A DNA stretch of 40,411 nt, from positions 1 through 40,411 of the forward strand of contig JALSRG010000080.1 in the NCBI GenBank assembly GCA_026984915.1, in the 5' to 3' direction. The DNA is from Marinosulfonomonas sp. Lineage in GTDB: Bacteria > Pseudomonadota > Alphaproteobacteria > Rhodobacterales > Rhodobacteraceae. Numbering within the stretch: position 1 is the first letter of the stretch; each line of letters begins with the position of its first letter. Positions 8,844 through 17,690 of this stretch are shown here, piece after piece. A program made the position numbers and the translations under genes. A model generated the notes under the pieces. The model saw nothing but the letters and a program-made list of their open reading frames with translations, was not told the DNA's origin and made no database searches.

Positions 8844-8864
8844 AACCTTCGAAAAGGGAAGGTT
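8844..8864 (-). terminator. Putative terminator of the beta-barrel gene
   Basis: An inverted repeat AACCTTC...GAAGGTT (7-base arms, 7-base loop) lies 19 bases beyond the end of the minus-strand beta-barrel gene. On that strand it is followed by a T-rich stretch (TCTGTTTTG). The stem is short, so the assignment is modest. If real, xrtD has its own promoter in 8652-8843. Confidence 0.4.
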
Positions 8865-8882
8865 GCCGCCCTGCGCGCCGCT

Positions 8883-10307
8883 TCAGGGGCGAATCGAAAA
8901 CTGCCGGTCCAGAGAGACAAAAACCGAATGGCTTTTGGCCCGGGCGGCGCCGGTTTCCTGCCGGGTGCGGTAGCTATAGCCAAAGCGCATGTCCCAGTCC
9001 TGTGTCAGGCTGCGCCTGTAGGTTGCCCCGACAGATGTGTTTCTGACTTTCGTACCGGTCAGAAACTGATCATTGATGATATGCGACGCGGTCAGCCCGA
9101 AACTGGATACGGCATTGATTTCATGATTATAATTCAGATTGATCCGGGTCAGCAGTTCGTCGGTGTCATCGGTGCCGCTGGCAACCGAGCGGGCAATCCG
9201 GGCCGAGAGGCTGCCACCCGGCAGATCGTGACGCCAGTCGAGCGCGCCGATCATTTCCGTTTTGCCGCTGTCGCCGCGGCTGGCGCCAATGCTGGCCGAG
9301 AGGCTGCCGCGGGGCAGATCCAGGCTGCGCCCCAGGGTGAATTCGGTGCGCGCGCCGTTCTGGTCGACGCTGTGTTCCAGATTGGCGGTCAGGGTGCCAT
9401 TCGCCTGTTCCCAGGTCAGCCCGAGACTGCCGGTTGCACCGTCTTTTGTGGTGGTCGAGCGGATGCCGCCGATGGTTTCATCGGTTTCTGTCTTGCTGTA
9501 GCCAAGGGCGGCCTCAAGCGTCAGCGCCTTGGACAGATCGCGGCTGATGCCAAAGGAATACAGCGTGCTGCGCCGGTCGGTCTTGGGGGTGTCATCGGCC
9601 TCATATGTGTTGTAGTCGGCCTTGAAATTCCCTTCCATTATCGGAGAAAACCGCAACCGTACGGTGGCCCCCAGTTTGTTGCGTGTGGTGTCAAACAGGC
9701 TGGTTGAGGTGGTATTGCTGTAGTTCAGAACGTCATGGCTGGCACGCAGGATCAGCCCCAGGGGCGCATCCCTGCCAAACTCCAGCCGGCCGTTCAGCCC
9801 GTAGCTGACCCGATTGCCGGTGCCGGTCAGATCCGCGAGATCCGTCGGCAGGGTGATGATCCCTCCGGGGCCGATGAAATCGGATTCCGGGCGCAGAAAG
9901 GAAATGTCGGATTTGCGGTAACTGCCCCCCAGATTGAGCCGCGCGCGCGCGCCATCCAGTTGATAGGCAAAGCGCAGGCTTGGCTCGTCAAAGGAGGTGC
10001 CGCTGTCGGTGCCGCCGGGGTCATTTCTGACGCGCAGCTTGGTTGCGGCGTTCAGTGTCAGGCTCTGGGTCCGGGTCCGGCTGCTGAGGCCGAAATTCAG
10101 GCTGGTGGTGGAAATATAGCTGGTGCCGGGGCTGCTGACATCAAGATCAAGGTTGCTGTCGGCCTCAAGGCGCTGGCTGAAATCAAGCGTCATGTGCAGG
10201 CCGGGCGTGTCCGTATCCTGCGCCTGCACGGCACAGGCAAGGGCAATGCCCGCCCCGGCCAACAGGGCGGTTCGGCCCCGGCTGTGCAATGAAACTGTTT
10301 TTCCCAC
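8883..10307 (-). CDS. Outer-membrane beta-barrel protein of the EPS/exosortase locus
   Basis: The 474-residue protein has a signal peptide (about 1-29, ending CAVQA). The rest is a long series of amphipathic beta-strands with alternating polar and hydrophobic residues, such as FGLSSRTRTQSLTLNAATKL and FGYSYRTRQETGAAR. It resembles the PEP-CTERM-system-associated outer-membrane barrels (TIGR03016-like) found in such loci; that family assignment is from memory of pattern, not a search. It starts only 14 bases after the Wza-like gene on the same strand, so the two are surely cotranscribed and may form the outer-membrane exit for the polysaccharide. Confidence 0.8.
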   Translation of the reverse strand: MGKTVSLHSRGRTALLAGAGIALACAVQAQDTDTPGLHMTLDFSQRLEADSNLDLDVSSPGTSYISTTSLNFGLSSRTRTQSLTLNAATKLRVRNDPGGTDSGTSFDEPSLRFAYQLDGARARLNLGGSYRKSDISFLRPESDFIGPGGIITLPTDLADLTGTGNRVSYGLNGRLEFGRDAPLGLILRASHDVLNYSNTTSTSLFDTTRNKLGATVRLRFSPIMEGNFKADYNTYEADDTPKTDRRSTLYSFGISRDLSKALTLEAALGYSKTETDETIGGIRSTTTKDGATGSLGLTWEQANGTLTANLEHSVDQNGARTEFTLGRSLDLPRGSLSASIGASRGDSGKTEMIGALDWRHDLPGGSLSARIARSVASGTDDTDELLTRINLNYNHEINAVSSFGLTASHIINDQFLTGTKVRNTSVGATYRRSLTQDWDMRFGYSYRTRQETGAARAKSHSVFVSLDRQFSIRP

Positions 10308-10321
10308 CCCTGAGATCCCTG

Positions 10322-10918
10322 CTATTCAAACAGCCGGCGTTGCGGCACGATGATGACATCGCCATCCTGAAGCCGCCCGAAACTGGCGGTGCTGGTGCCC
10401 CGCTCGACGGCGTTATAGTTGAAGGTAAAGACCTGATCTTTGCCGGTACGCTTGTCATGGCGGCGGATCTGCACCCGCTTGGTGGCGGCAAATTTGGTGA
10501 ATCCGCCGGTTTGTGACAGGAACTGCAGCAATGTGGTGCCGCGCTTTACTTTCTGCTCACCCGGTTTGGCCACTTCGCCCAGGGCATAGATCGAGATGGT
10601 GCGCGTGCCACGGCCGCCCTTGCGTTTGGCCACGGAATTGAGCGAGACGAAAACATTGGGAGAGGTGGCAAAATTGCTGGCCAGCTTTCCGGCGAGGTTG
10701 TTGCGGATCTGATCAACGCTGAGACCGCCCGCCTGTATCGTGCCAACCAGCGGAAAGGAGATTTTGCCGTCGGGCAGAACCAGGGCATTCCGGTTGAGGC
10801 TGGCATCTTCCAGAACCTCGATCTGAAGCACATCACCGGGTTTCACCTTGTAGGTATTTTGCGCATAAGCGGCAGGCGCCAGCAGCAGAGCCGCCAGAAA
10901 GGCAAGGATAAGTCGCAT
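10322..10918 (-). CDS. Polysaccharide export protein (Wza/OPX-like)
   Basis: Periplasmic or outer-membrane export component of 198 residues with a signal peptide (cleavage probably after AAYA, residue 19). A Poly_export domain starts at YKVKPGDVLQIEVLEDASLN and an SLBB-like region contains IYALGEVAKPGEQKVKRGTTLLQFLSQTGG. There is no lipobox cysteine and it is about half the length of Wza, as is common for short OPX proteins of exosortase loci. These probably need a separate outer-membrane barrel, and such a gene follows 14 bases downstream. Confidence 0.88.
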   Translation of the reverse strand: MRLILAFLAALLLAPAAYAQNTYKVKPGDVLQIEVLEDASLNRNALVLPDGKISFPLVGTIQAGGLSVDQIRNNLAGKLASNFATSPNVFVSLNSVAKRKGGRGTRTISIYALGEVAKPGEQKVKRGTTLLQFLSQTGGFTKFAATKRVQIRRHDKRTGKDQVFTFNYNAVERGTSTASFGRLQDGDVIIVPQRRLFE

Positions 10919-11155
10919 CGTTTCATGTCCTCGTTCAGGATAGACCTGCAGCAGCAGGCTACGGTTTTCGATTTTATAGCACTTTTCAGCCGGATTGCGA
11001 ACAGGAGTTCATCCAAAAGGCCGCTTTTGCCGGGCAGGGGCAAAGCCGTGGCCCGAAGGCCACAAAAGCCCGGCAGATTGGGCAGAAACGATATATAATC
11101 CGCAAGGCTGCGGATGAATGTAAAGGCCACGGTCAACCGGTGCTGCAAGTCCCGC

Positions 11156-13594
11156 CTATTCGCCTGTTGGCAGGGAATCGAGGGCTTTGCGGGCCTCGTC
11201 TGCCAGGGGCAGGGCGGTGTCTTTTGCCAGATCCAGCCCGCGGCTCAGGGCTTTGCGGGCCTTGTCGGTTTCTTTCAGCGCGGCATAGGTCAGGCCCAGA
11301 TGCATCTGTACCTGGGGATCCTCCGGCAGGCCCTTGGCCGCGGCGATCAGATACTGGATGGCATCCTTGGGTTTGCCTCGGCGATACTGGATCCAGCCAT
11401 AGGTATCCTGAAAGGCCGGCACCTTGCTTTCGCGCAGCCGCTTGGCAATGGCCGCGGCCCGATCGAGGCTTTCGGCATCATCCCGCCCGGTGGCCAGCAG
11501 GCTGGCCAGATTGTTGGCCACCACGAGGTTATTGTTGTTCTGGGCATACATTGCTTCATAAATCTTGATGGCGCCGGCGACATCCCCGGCTTTTTCCAGC
11601 AGTCCGGCCTTGATCCAGTTCAATGTCGGCGATTGCGGCATGGCCTTGAGCCCGGCGTCCAGCACCTGCATGGCCTCGTCATCGCGTCCCTCGGAGCGCA
11701 GCAGCGCATAAAAGGCCCGCACCGGAGAATCACTCTGCGGGTTTTCCGCAATCAGGCTGCGATACAGGGCTTTGGCCTCGTCATCCTTGTCCTGGATCAC
11801 ATAGACGCCGGCCCGCAGCATTTTCAGGGTGGGGTCGTCCGGAGCCTTTTCCACCAGCGTATCGAGATAGGCCGAGGCCTCGTCGGTTTTGCCCTCGCGC
11901 AGCAGGGACTGCACCACCAGCGCCCCGGCGCGAACCGAAGCATCGCCCTTGTCGATCAGCGATTCCAGGAACGTGATGCTGTCCTCGGTCTTGTTCTGGC
12001 GCAGCAGCAGCTTGGCCTGAACGGAATTGGCGGCGGCCTTGGCCTCGGGGGTGTTGAACCCGCGCAGGCGCTGGATGATGCCCGAGGTGCGGCCCCAGTC
12101 CTTCTGACGCAGGTAGATTTCCGAGAGCGTCAGCAAAAGATCGGTATTGGCCGGGTTCTGCCGCAGGGCATTGACCAGAACGCTCTCGGCCGGAGACAGC
12201 TTGCCGTCGGCCATCAGAAAGCGGGCATAGCGCAGGGATTGGGCCGGAGCACTGTTGGCCGCTTCGACCGCGAGCGCCAGCCGCTCTCCGGCCAGATCGT
12301 GATCGCCGTTGCGCTCGTGGGCGCGGGCCATCAGGGTCAGGGTTTCCGGATCACGCGGATCCTGGTCCAGCGCCTTGCGCAGGGTGAGAATGGCCTCGTC
12401 GGGTTTGTCATCGTCGATCTGCCAGTTTGCCCGCATCTTCAGGGCAGCAACCTGGGTCGGGTCCTCGGCCAGCACCTTTTCAACTTCGGCCCGGGCCCCG
12501 ACCGGATTGCCGGTGGTCAGCAGCATGCGGGCCAGAATGACCCGGATATCGCGCATTTCCGGGGTGGATGCGGCCCCGTCCAGGGTTTTTTCAAGCTCGG
12601 CAATGGCGGCCTCGCGGTTGTTGTCGGATTCAAAATCAAGCACGGCGCGCATGCTTTTGTAGATATCGGCATTGCCGTCATTGCGGGCAATCAGGCTGTC
12701 CAGTTCCGCGCGCGCAGCCTCGGCACCACGGGTGCGTTTGATCAACTGTACCACGGCCAGACGCGGGGCAGGATCGTCGCCGGCCTCGTCGGCCAACTGG
12801 CGCATGAACTGCTCGGCACCCTGCGTATCATCGCGGCGCAGATACCAGGCAATCAGCGAGGCCGCCACGCGTTCATTGTCGGGGAAAAGCCGCACCATCT
12901 CCTTCAGGTGTTCACCAACCTCGTCGTCGCGCCCGGCAATGGCCAGAAGCCGCAGTTTTGCTTCGTGCAATTCCAGCGCATCAGGATCAAGTTTCAGGGT
13001 TGCATCCAGTTCGGGCAGGGCGTCCAGCGGGTTGGGGCTGGCCAGAAGATCTTCGATCAACACCCGGTGGGCCGTGCTGATCGTGTTGTCTTTTGCCAGA
13101 ATTTCCCTGGCGGTTTTGACGGCTTTTGCCCGGCCTTCTGCATCATTCTTCTTGACGGCCTCGCGGTAATCGAGGACGGCGTTCATCGCCTGAACCTTCA
13201 GATCATCCGGCGCCAGATCGCGCACGGCGCGCACATGACGCTCGGCCTCCTCCCAGTTGCCGGCCATGATGGCCAGTTCTCCAAGGGCGCGCCGACCCTC
13301 CACATCATTCGGGTATTGCTCGACCAGACGCAGATACTGGCCATAGCTTTCCGATAGCTCGCCGCGTTTACGCAACAGACCCGCATAGGCCAGGCGGGCA
13401 TCGTGATGCCGGCCGTTCAGGTCAAACACGTTGCGAAACTGGATCATTGCCCGGTCTTCATCGCCTTCTTTCAGAAGCGCGAGACCCGACTGATAGTATT
13501 TTTCCGCTTTCTGCTCCGAGTTTCCGAACTGGGTAAGGTAAACGACCGTGCCAATACTGAGAACAAGAACGGCAAGAAAGATGCGGAGTTTCAT
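11156..13594 (-). CDS. Long TPR protein, PrsT-like (PEP-CTERM system)
   Basis: The 812-residue protein has one N-terminal hydrophobic segment (about residues 4-21) and then TPR-type helix pairs along its whole length. Typical pieces are YYQSGLALLKEGDEDRAMIQFRNV and HLGLTYAALKETDKARKAL. Length, layout and context match the PrsT/TIGR02917 proteins that accompany exosortases. Unlike the usual description of that family, no lipobox cysteine follows the hydrophobic segment, so it is probably held in the inner membrane and faces the periplasm, where it could scaffold EPS assembly. AAAGG precedes ATG 13594 by about 8 bases. Confidence 0.8.
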   Translation of the reverse strand: MKLRIFLAVLVLSIGTVVYLTQFGNSEQKAEKYYQSGLALLKEGDEDRAMIQFRNVFDLNGRHHDARLAYAGLLRKRGELSESYGQYLRLVEQYPNDVEGRRALGELAIMAGNWEEAERHVRAVRDLAPDDLKVQAMNAVLDYREAVKKNDAEGRAKAVKTAREILAKDNTISTAHRVLIEDLLASPNPLDALPELDATLKLDPDALELHEAKLRLLAIAGRDDEVGEHLKEMVRLFPDNERVAASLIAWYLRRDDTQGAEQFMRQLADEAGDDPAPRLAVVQLIKRTRGAEAARAELDSLIARNDGNADIYKSMRAVLDFESDNNREAAIAELEKTLDGAASTPEMRDIRVILARMLLTTGNPVGARAEVEKVLAEDPTQVAALKMRANWQIDDDKPDEAILTLRKALDQDPRDPETLTLMARAHERNGDHDLAGERLALAVEAANSAPAQSLRYARFLMADGKLSPAESVLVNALRQNPANTDLLLTLSEIYLRQKDWGRTSGIIQRLRGFNTPEAKAAANSVQAKLLLRQNKTEDSITFLESLIDKGDASVRAGALVVQSLLREGKTDEASAYLDTLVEKAPDDPTLKMLRAGVYVIQDKDDEAKALYRSLIAENPQSDSPVRAFYALLRSEGRDDEAMQVLDAGLKAMPQSPTLNWIKAGLLEKAGDVAGAIKIYEAMYAQNNNNLVVANNLASLLATGRDDAESLDRAAAIAKRLRESKVPAFQDTYGWIQYRRGKPKDAIQYLIAAAKGLPEDPQVQMHLGLTYAALKETDKARKALSRGLDLAKDTALPLADEARKALDSLPTGE

Positions 13595-13649
13595 GGCAAA
13601 CCTTTGCAGATGAATCAGAGAATTCGATTATACAGGGTATATAGGAAAG

Positions 13650-13683
13650 TTTTTCGGGCAGGTCATCAAACCCGCCCGAAAAA
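13650..13683. repeat. Inverted repeat between sugar transferase and TPR genes
   Basis: The arms TTTTTCGGGC and GCCCGAAAAA (10 bases each, 13650-13659 and 13674-13683) can form a hairpin. The T-run is on the 5' side of the stem on either strand, so this is not a standard intrinsic terminator. It may be an mRNA-stabilising or attenuating hairpin between the two minus-strand genes. Confidence 0.35.
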
Positions 13684-13728
13684 AACATGCACAGCCAATC
13701 GGATTGCCCTGGATATCAAGTAATCGGC

Positions 13729-14430
13729 TTAATATCCGGTCCCGCGCAAAACCACATGGATGGTCCGCAGCAGCACCAGCATGTCTGTCTTGAAAGACAG
13801 GGCGTGATTGTATTCCGTATCGAACCGGGCCCGGCCGGCAAAGCTGCCTTCGTTCCGGTCGGAAATCTGCCAGAACCCGGTGATACCGGGGCGCAGGGCA
13901 AAATAGGCCCGCCCCGGATACAGGCTGCGCTGTTCGGGCATCATCGGCCGCGGGCCAACCAGGCTCATGTCACCAATCAGCACGTTCCACAGCTGCGGCA
14001 GCTCATCCAGCGATGTCTTGCGCAACAGGCGGCCAAAGCGGGTGATGCGCGGATCGTTTTTCAGTTTCTGGGACGTGTCCCATTCGCGCCGGGCCTCGGG
14101 ATTTCGTGCCAGATAGCCCTCCAGCTTTTCATCGGCGTTGGCGACCATGGTGCGCAGCTTCCACAAGGTGAAGATGCGACCGTTCCGGCCAAGGCGTTTC
14201 TGGGTATAAAAAGGCTGGCTGCCATCACGGGCCACCAGAATGGACAGAACAAGGATCAGCGGCAGCACCAGAGGCAGAGACAAAAGGATCAGGGAAATAT
14301 CCAGAACCCTTTTGAAGATGGTGCGATAAATACCCCTGCGATTAATTCGTGCAGGCTGCGCGTAAAGGGCAGCTCTGGGCATTCTCACCTTTCCAAGACT
14401 GTCAGCCAAATCTGTATCATGAACAGTCAT
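13729..14430 (-). CDS. Priming undecaprenyl-phosphate sugar transferase (ExoY/WcaJ-like)
   Basis: Transfers the first sugar-1-phosphate to undecaprenyl phosphate and so starts each EPS repeat unit at the inner membrane. The 233-residue protein has one strong hydrophobic segment (about 43-67). The Pfam bacterial sugar transferase core follows: KRLGRNGRIFTLWKLRTM, DPRITRFGRLLRKTSLDELP and GDMSLVGPRPMMPE, ending with GITGFWQISDRNEGSF. It has no N-terminal multi-TM domain, so it is the short ExoY type. It is divergent from the ATPase-Wzz-kinase operon, sharing a 755-base control region. Confidence 0.92.
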   Translation of the reverse strand: MTVHDTDLADSLGKVRMPRAALYAQPARINRRGIYRTIFKRVLDISLILLSLPLVLPLILVLSILVARDGSQPFYTQKRLGRNGRIFTLWKLRTMVANADEKLEGYLARNPEARREWDTSQKLKNDPRITRFGRLLRKTSLDELPQLWNVLIGDMSLVGPRPMMPEQRSLYPGRAYFALRPGITGFWQISDRNEGSFAGRARFDTEYNHALSFKTDMLVLLRTIHVVLRGTGY

Positions 14431-15185
14431 TTATAAATTCTCACAAATTGTTCGGGTTGCCCCGACAGTAAAAACCCACCCCGTAAAAAGGGGCACTCGT
14501 GCTCGACCGGGAACAGGTCCGTTACAAACCTGTGATCGTCAAACGCCTGAGAATGGCTTTTGCAAGCAGCCAAACCGCAGACCCCGTATATTACCCTCTT
14601 CCAGATCATGCACAATTTTGCGACAATTTGCAATAAATATTCGGAGAGTACGAGCATGTTGATGTTGAGTTAAAATTTTGAATAATAAGGTTAAAATCTT
14701 CTTAAGGTTGTGGAGATCAATGAAATTGTAGCAAAATCAGCGCCAATGCAGCCGGGATGAAAGGTTTGTTCATGGTTGTATTTTTGCAGGTAGCAGGCCC
14801 TGTATCCGGAGCTGGCCGGGAAAGGTCCGGACCGCGCCGATTTTGCGAATCACGGCAAATGGGCGAATCGTGATATAAGGTGTAAAGGGGAAGGTGGTGT
14901 GTAGCAGACAGCAGCGGAGAGGCTCAATTCAGCCGGATCTCCGCGCAGCCGGTTCGTTAACCATAGTTGAAAAACGGCTGAACCGTTTCAATATTGGAAA
15001 CACCCCAGAAAAAAGAACGGCTACAATGCCATAAGCCGGGATTATGGAAGAAATAATTGGTGATCCTTACAGGAAAAACCTATATGGGAAGGGCTTGTGT
15101 CGGGGGCGGCGAATTGAGGGTTGGCGGTATGCAAAACCTCTGTCTTTATAATGTCTCGTTTTTGACGACGGCGATGGTTTGTTAA
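14431..15185. other. 755-base divergent intergenic region of the EPS locus
   Basis: No convincing gene lies between the sugar transferase and the ATPase. The region is AT-richer than its surroundings. A short inverted repeat ATCACG-N14-CGTGAT (14849-14854 and 14869-14874) sits inside two copies of GCGAATC (14845-14851 and 14863-14869). A smaller inverted repeat AAACGG-N5-CCGTTT lies at 14972-14988. These may be operators for a regulator encoded elsewhere. I could not assign promoters with confidence. Confidence 0.5.
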
Positions 15186-16046
15186 ATGAATATGGTCAGT
15201 ACCCTGGATATTTATACTGAATTTTTCGGCCTCACAGAGCGCCCCTTTACCCTGGTCCCGGACCCGGATTTCCTGTTCTGGTCGGCGGGGCACAAGCGTG
15301 CCTATGCCATGCTGGAATACGGGCTGTTCACCAAGGCACCGATCACCCTGATCACCGGAGAGGTGGGGGCGGGCAAGACCACGCTGCTGCATCACCTGCT
15401 GAACAAGCTTGGCGATGATGTGAGCGTCGGGCTGGTGTCGAATGCACATGGCGATCGTGGTGAGCTTTTGCGTTGGGTGCTGATGGCGCTGGGGCAGGAG
15501 GCCGCACGTGATGCGTCTTATGTGGATCTGTTCAAGGAATTTCAGGATTTCCTGATCGCGGAATATGCGCGTGGCAAGCGGGTGATCCTGATTTTTGACG
15601 AGGCACAGAACCTGTCGCGCGAATCGCTGGAAGAGTTGCGCATGTTCACCAATATCAATGCAAACAAGGATGAGCTCTTGCAGCTTATCCTGGTGGGGCA
15701 GCCGGAATTGCGCGACATCATCCGCAGCCCCGCCCTGACGCAGTTTGCCCAACGGGTGGCGGCGAGTTTTCACCTGACGGCGATGGATGCGCCCACAGTG
15801 CGCGCCTATATCAGCCACCGCCTGAAGAAGGCCGGCGCAAAACGGGAAATTTTCACGGTCAATGCCGCGACGCTGGTTCACAGTGTAACCGGGGGCATTC
15901 CGCGCCTGGTGAACCAGTTGTGCGATTTCGCGATGGTTTACGCCTATACAGATAATGTGCAGACCGTCAGCAAGCCGATTGTGCAGCGGGTGCTGGATGA
16001 CGGTGTATTTTTCCCGGCCACGTTGCTCCTTGTTGAAGAGATCTGA
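15186..16046 (+). CDS. ExeA-like AAA ATPase (PEP-CTERM/exosortase-associated)
   Basis: ATPase of 286 residues. The N-terminus YTEFFGLTERPFTLVPDPDF is typical of the ExeA/GspA-like family associated with exosortase EPS loci (TIGR03015-like). Walker A is GEVGAGKT (58-65), Walker B is VILIFDEAQNL (from about 133) and a sensor-like stretch LVGQPELRD follows. It lies 5 bases before the Wzz-like gene, so the genes are cotranscribed and perhaps translationally coupled. Role in EPS assembly or export is inferred from context. Confidence 0.88.
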   Translation: MNMVSTLDIYTEFFGLTERPFTLVPDPDFLFWSAGHKRAYAMLEYGLFTKAPITLITGEVGAGKTTLLHHLLNKLGDDVSVGLVSNAHGDRGELLRWVLMALGQEAARDASYVDLFKEFQDFLIAEYARGKRVILIFDEAQNLSRESLEELRMFTNINANKDELLQLILVGQPELRDIIRSPALTQFAQRVAASFHLTAMDAPTVRAYISHRLKKAGAKREIFTVNAATLVHSVTGGIPRLVNQLCDFAMVYAYTDNVQTVSKPIVQRVLDDGVFFPATLLLVEEI

Positions 16047-16051
16047 AACCC

Positions 16052-17635
16052 ATGGCGTTTGACTCCAAATTCTACCTGTCAATCTTTTGGCGGCGTTTTC
16101 CCTATTTTCTTGTTGTTGCCGCCGCGGTGGCGGCGATTGGCCTGTTCATTGCTTCGATTCTGCCGCCGGTCTATCAGTCACAGGCCGTGTTGCTGGTGGA
16201 ATCCGAGCAGATAACCGTTGATAACAAACCGTCCGGGCGCTCGAAGATTTCCGAGATGCTGCAAACGATCCAGCAGCGGCTCTTGTCGCGCTCATCGCTG
16301 CTTGAGATGGCAAATGCCCTGGATATTTACGGCGATGATTCCGAGCTTAATCCGGATCAGATCGTGAAGGACATGCGCAAACGGACGAAATTTGAAATTC
16401 AGCAGCGCAAGGGCGAGGCCCCCCTGCTGACGGTTTCATTTTCCGCCGGGACAGGCGAAATGTCGGCCAAGGTGACGAATGAGTTTGTCACCCGCATTCT
16501 GAAGGAAAACCTGAATCTGCGCACCAGCCGCGCCACGGATACGCTGCGGTTTTTCGAGCAGGAGGAAAAACGGCTGAGTCAGGAACTGGACCGGATGAAT
16601 GCGGAGATTCTGAAATTCAAGCTGGCCAACCGGGACAGCCTTCCCGACAGCCTGGCCTTTCGCCGGGCGCGCCAGACCGCGTTGCAGGAGAACCTGACCC
16701 GGCTGGAGCAGGAACAGGCGGATTTGCAGGAAGAACGGGACCGTCTGGTCGAGCTTTTCGATAATGACCGACTGACGAATCTGCCGCAGGAAAACATGTC
16801 GAGCGAGGAGATCGCCCTGCAAAAGGCGCGGGCCAACCTGGATGCGGCCCGGGCGACATTTTCCGATACCAACCCCAAGGTGAAAGTTCTGATCGCCCGG
16901 GTTCAGGCGCTGGAAAAACAGGTTGCCGAGCAACGGGGCGGGCGGATCGGCCCGGACTCGGGGGAGGACCCCAGGGTATCGGCCAACACGGTGCTGTATG
17001 AACTGCAACTGAAGAAAATTGACGGGCAACTGGCGTTCAACCAGAAACAGATGGACGACATGCGAAAAGAGCTGGCGTTTCTGAAAAAGACCATCGACGA
17101 AACCCCGGCCAATTCGATCCGGCAAGCCAATCTGGAACGGGATCACTCGCTGATCCGGGCCCAGTATGACGAGGCGGTGGCGGCTCTGGCCAAAGCCAAG
17201 ACCGGAGAGATCATCGAGACCCGTTCCAAGGGGCAGCGAATTGCCGTGATTGAACAGGCCGCCGTGCCGACCGAGCCGGCCAGCCCGCCGCGTCTGCTGA
17301 TTGCCATCGGCAGTGTGGTCGCCGGGATATTTGCCGGGCTGGGCGTGGTCTTTCTGCTGGAACTGATGAATCGTGCGGTTCGCCGGCCGGTGGAAATCAC
17401 CGCCAAACTGGGGATTACCCCGATAGCGACCCTGCCGTTCACGCGCACCCGGGGTGAAACCCTGCGCCGGCGCGCCATCATTTATCTGGCCCTCGGGCTG
17501 GTGCTGATCGGTATTCCGGCATTACTCTATGCCATCCACACCTATTACATGCCGATGGATGTTCTGCTGCAAAGGATCATGGACAAGACCGGGTTAAGTG
17601 TCTTGCTGGAACAAATACGTCAGGATGGGGCCTGA
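16052..17635 (+). CDS. Wzz/GNVR-type polysaccharide chain-length determinant
   Basis: Inner-membrane polysaccharide co-polymerase of 527 residues that should set EPS chain length together with the kinase downstream. There is a TM segment near residues 17-38, then a Wzz domain with QSQAVLLVESEQI. A long coiled-coil region follows (about 165-355), then the second TM after the proline-rich VPTEPASPPRLLIAIG (about 405-440). An extra hydrophobic segment (about 473-496) near the C-terminus is less usual. It resembles the XrtA-associated chain-length proteins. The 55-base gap to the kinase supports one operon. Confidence 0.9.
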   Translation: MAFDSKFYLSIFWRRFPYFLVVAAAVAAIGLFIASILPPVYQSQAVLLVESEQITVDNKPSGRSKISEMLQTIQQRLLSRSSLLEMANALDIYGDDSELNPDQIVKDMRKRTKFEIQQRKGEAPLLTVSFSAGTGEMSAKVTNEFVTRILKENLNLRTSRATDTLRFFEQEEKRLSQELDRMNAEILKFKLANRDSLPDSLAFRRARQTALQENLTRLEQEQADLQEERDRLVELFDNDRLTNLPQENMSSEEIALQKARANLDAARATFSDTNPKVKVLIARVQALEKQVAEQRGGRIGPDSGEDPRVSANTVLYELQLKKIDGQLAFNQKQMDDMRKELAFLKKTIDETPANSIRQANLERDHSLIRAQYDEAVAALAKAKTGEIIETRSKGQRIAVIEQAAVPTEPASPPRLLIAIGSVVAGIFAGLGVVFLLELMNRAVRRPVEITAKLGITPIATLPFTRTRGETLRRRAIIYLALGLVLIGIPALLYAIHTYYMPMDVLLQRIMDKTGLSVLLEQIRQDGA

Positions 17636-17690
17636 AGACAGAGCCGGCGCCAGTGGGCCGCGGGCAATTTGAAAGAATGGGATAAAGGTC

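Noticed and set aside
11114-13357. Very long plus-strand open frame opposite the TPR gene
   Set aside because: It is antisense to the PrsT-like gene, whose translation shows clear TPR repeats. The plus-strand translation is compositionally odd and matches no known fold; long antisense frames are expected in GC-rich DNA.
13650-13683. Hairpin as an intrinsic terminator
   Set aside because: The T-run lies before the stem, not after it, on both strands.
14427-14657. Possible small minus-strand gene upstream of the sugar transferase
   Set aside because: No ribosome binding site or recognisable feature, and it overlaps the sugar transferase start and the regulatory region.
15042-16082. Minus-strand open frame opposite the ATPase gene
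   Set aside because: The plus strand encodes an ATPase with intact Walker motifs; the antisense frame has none of its own.
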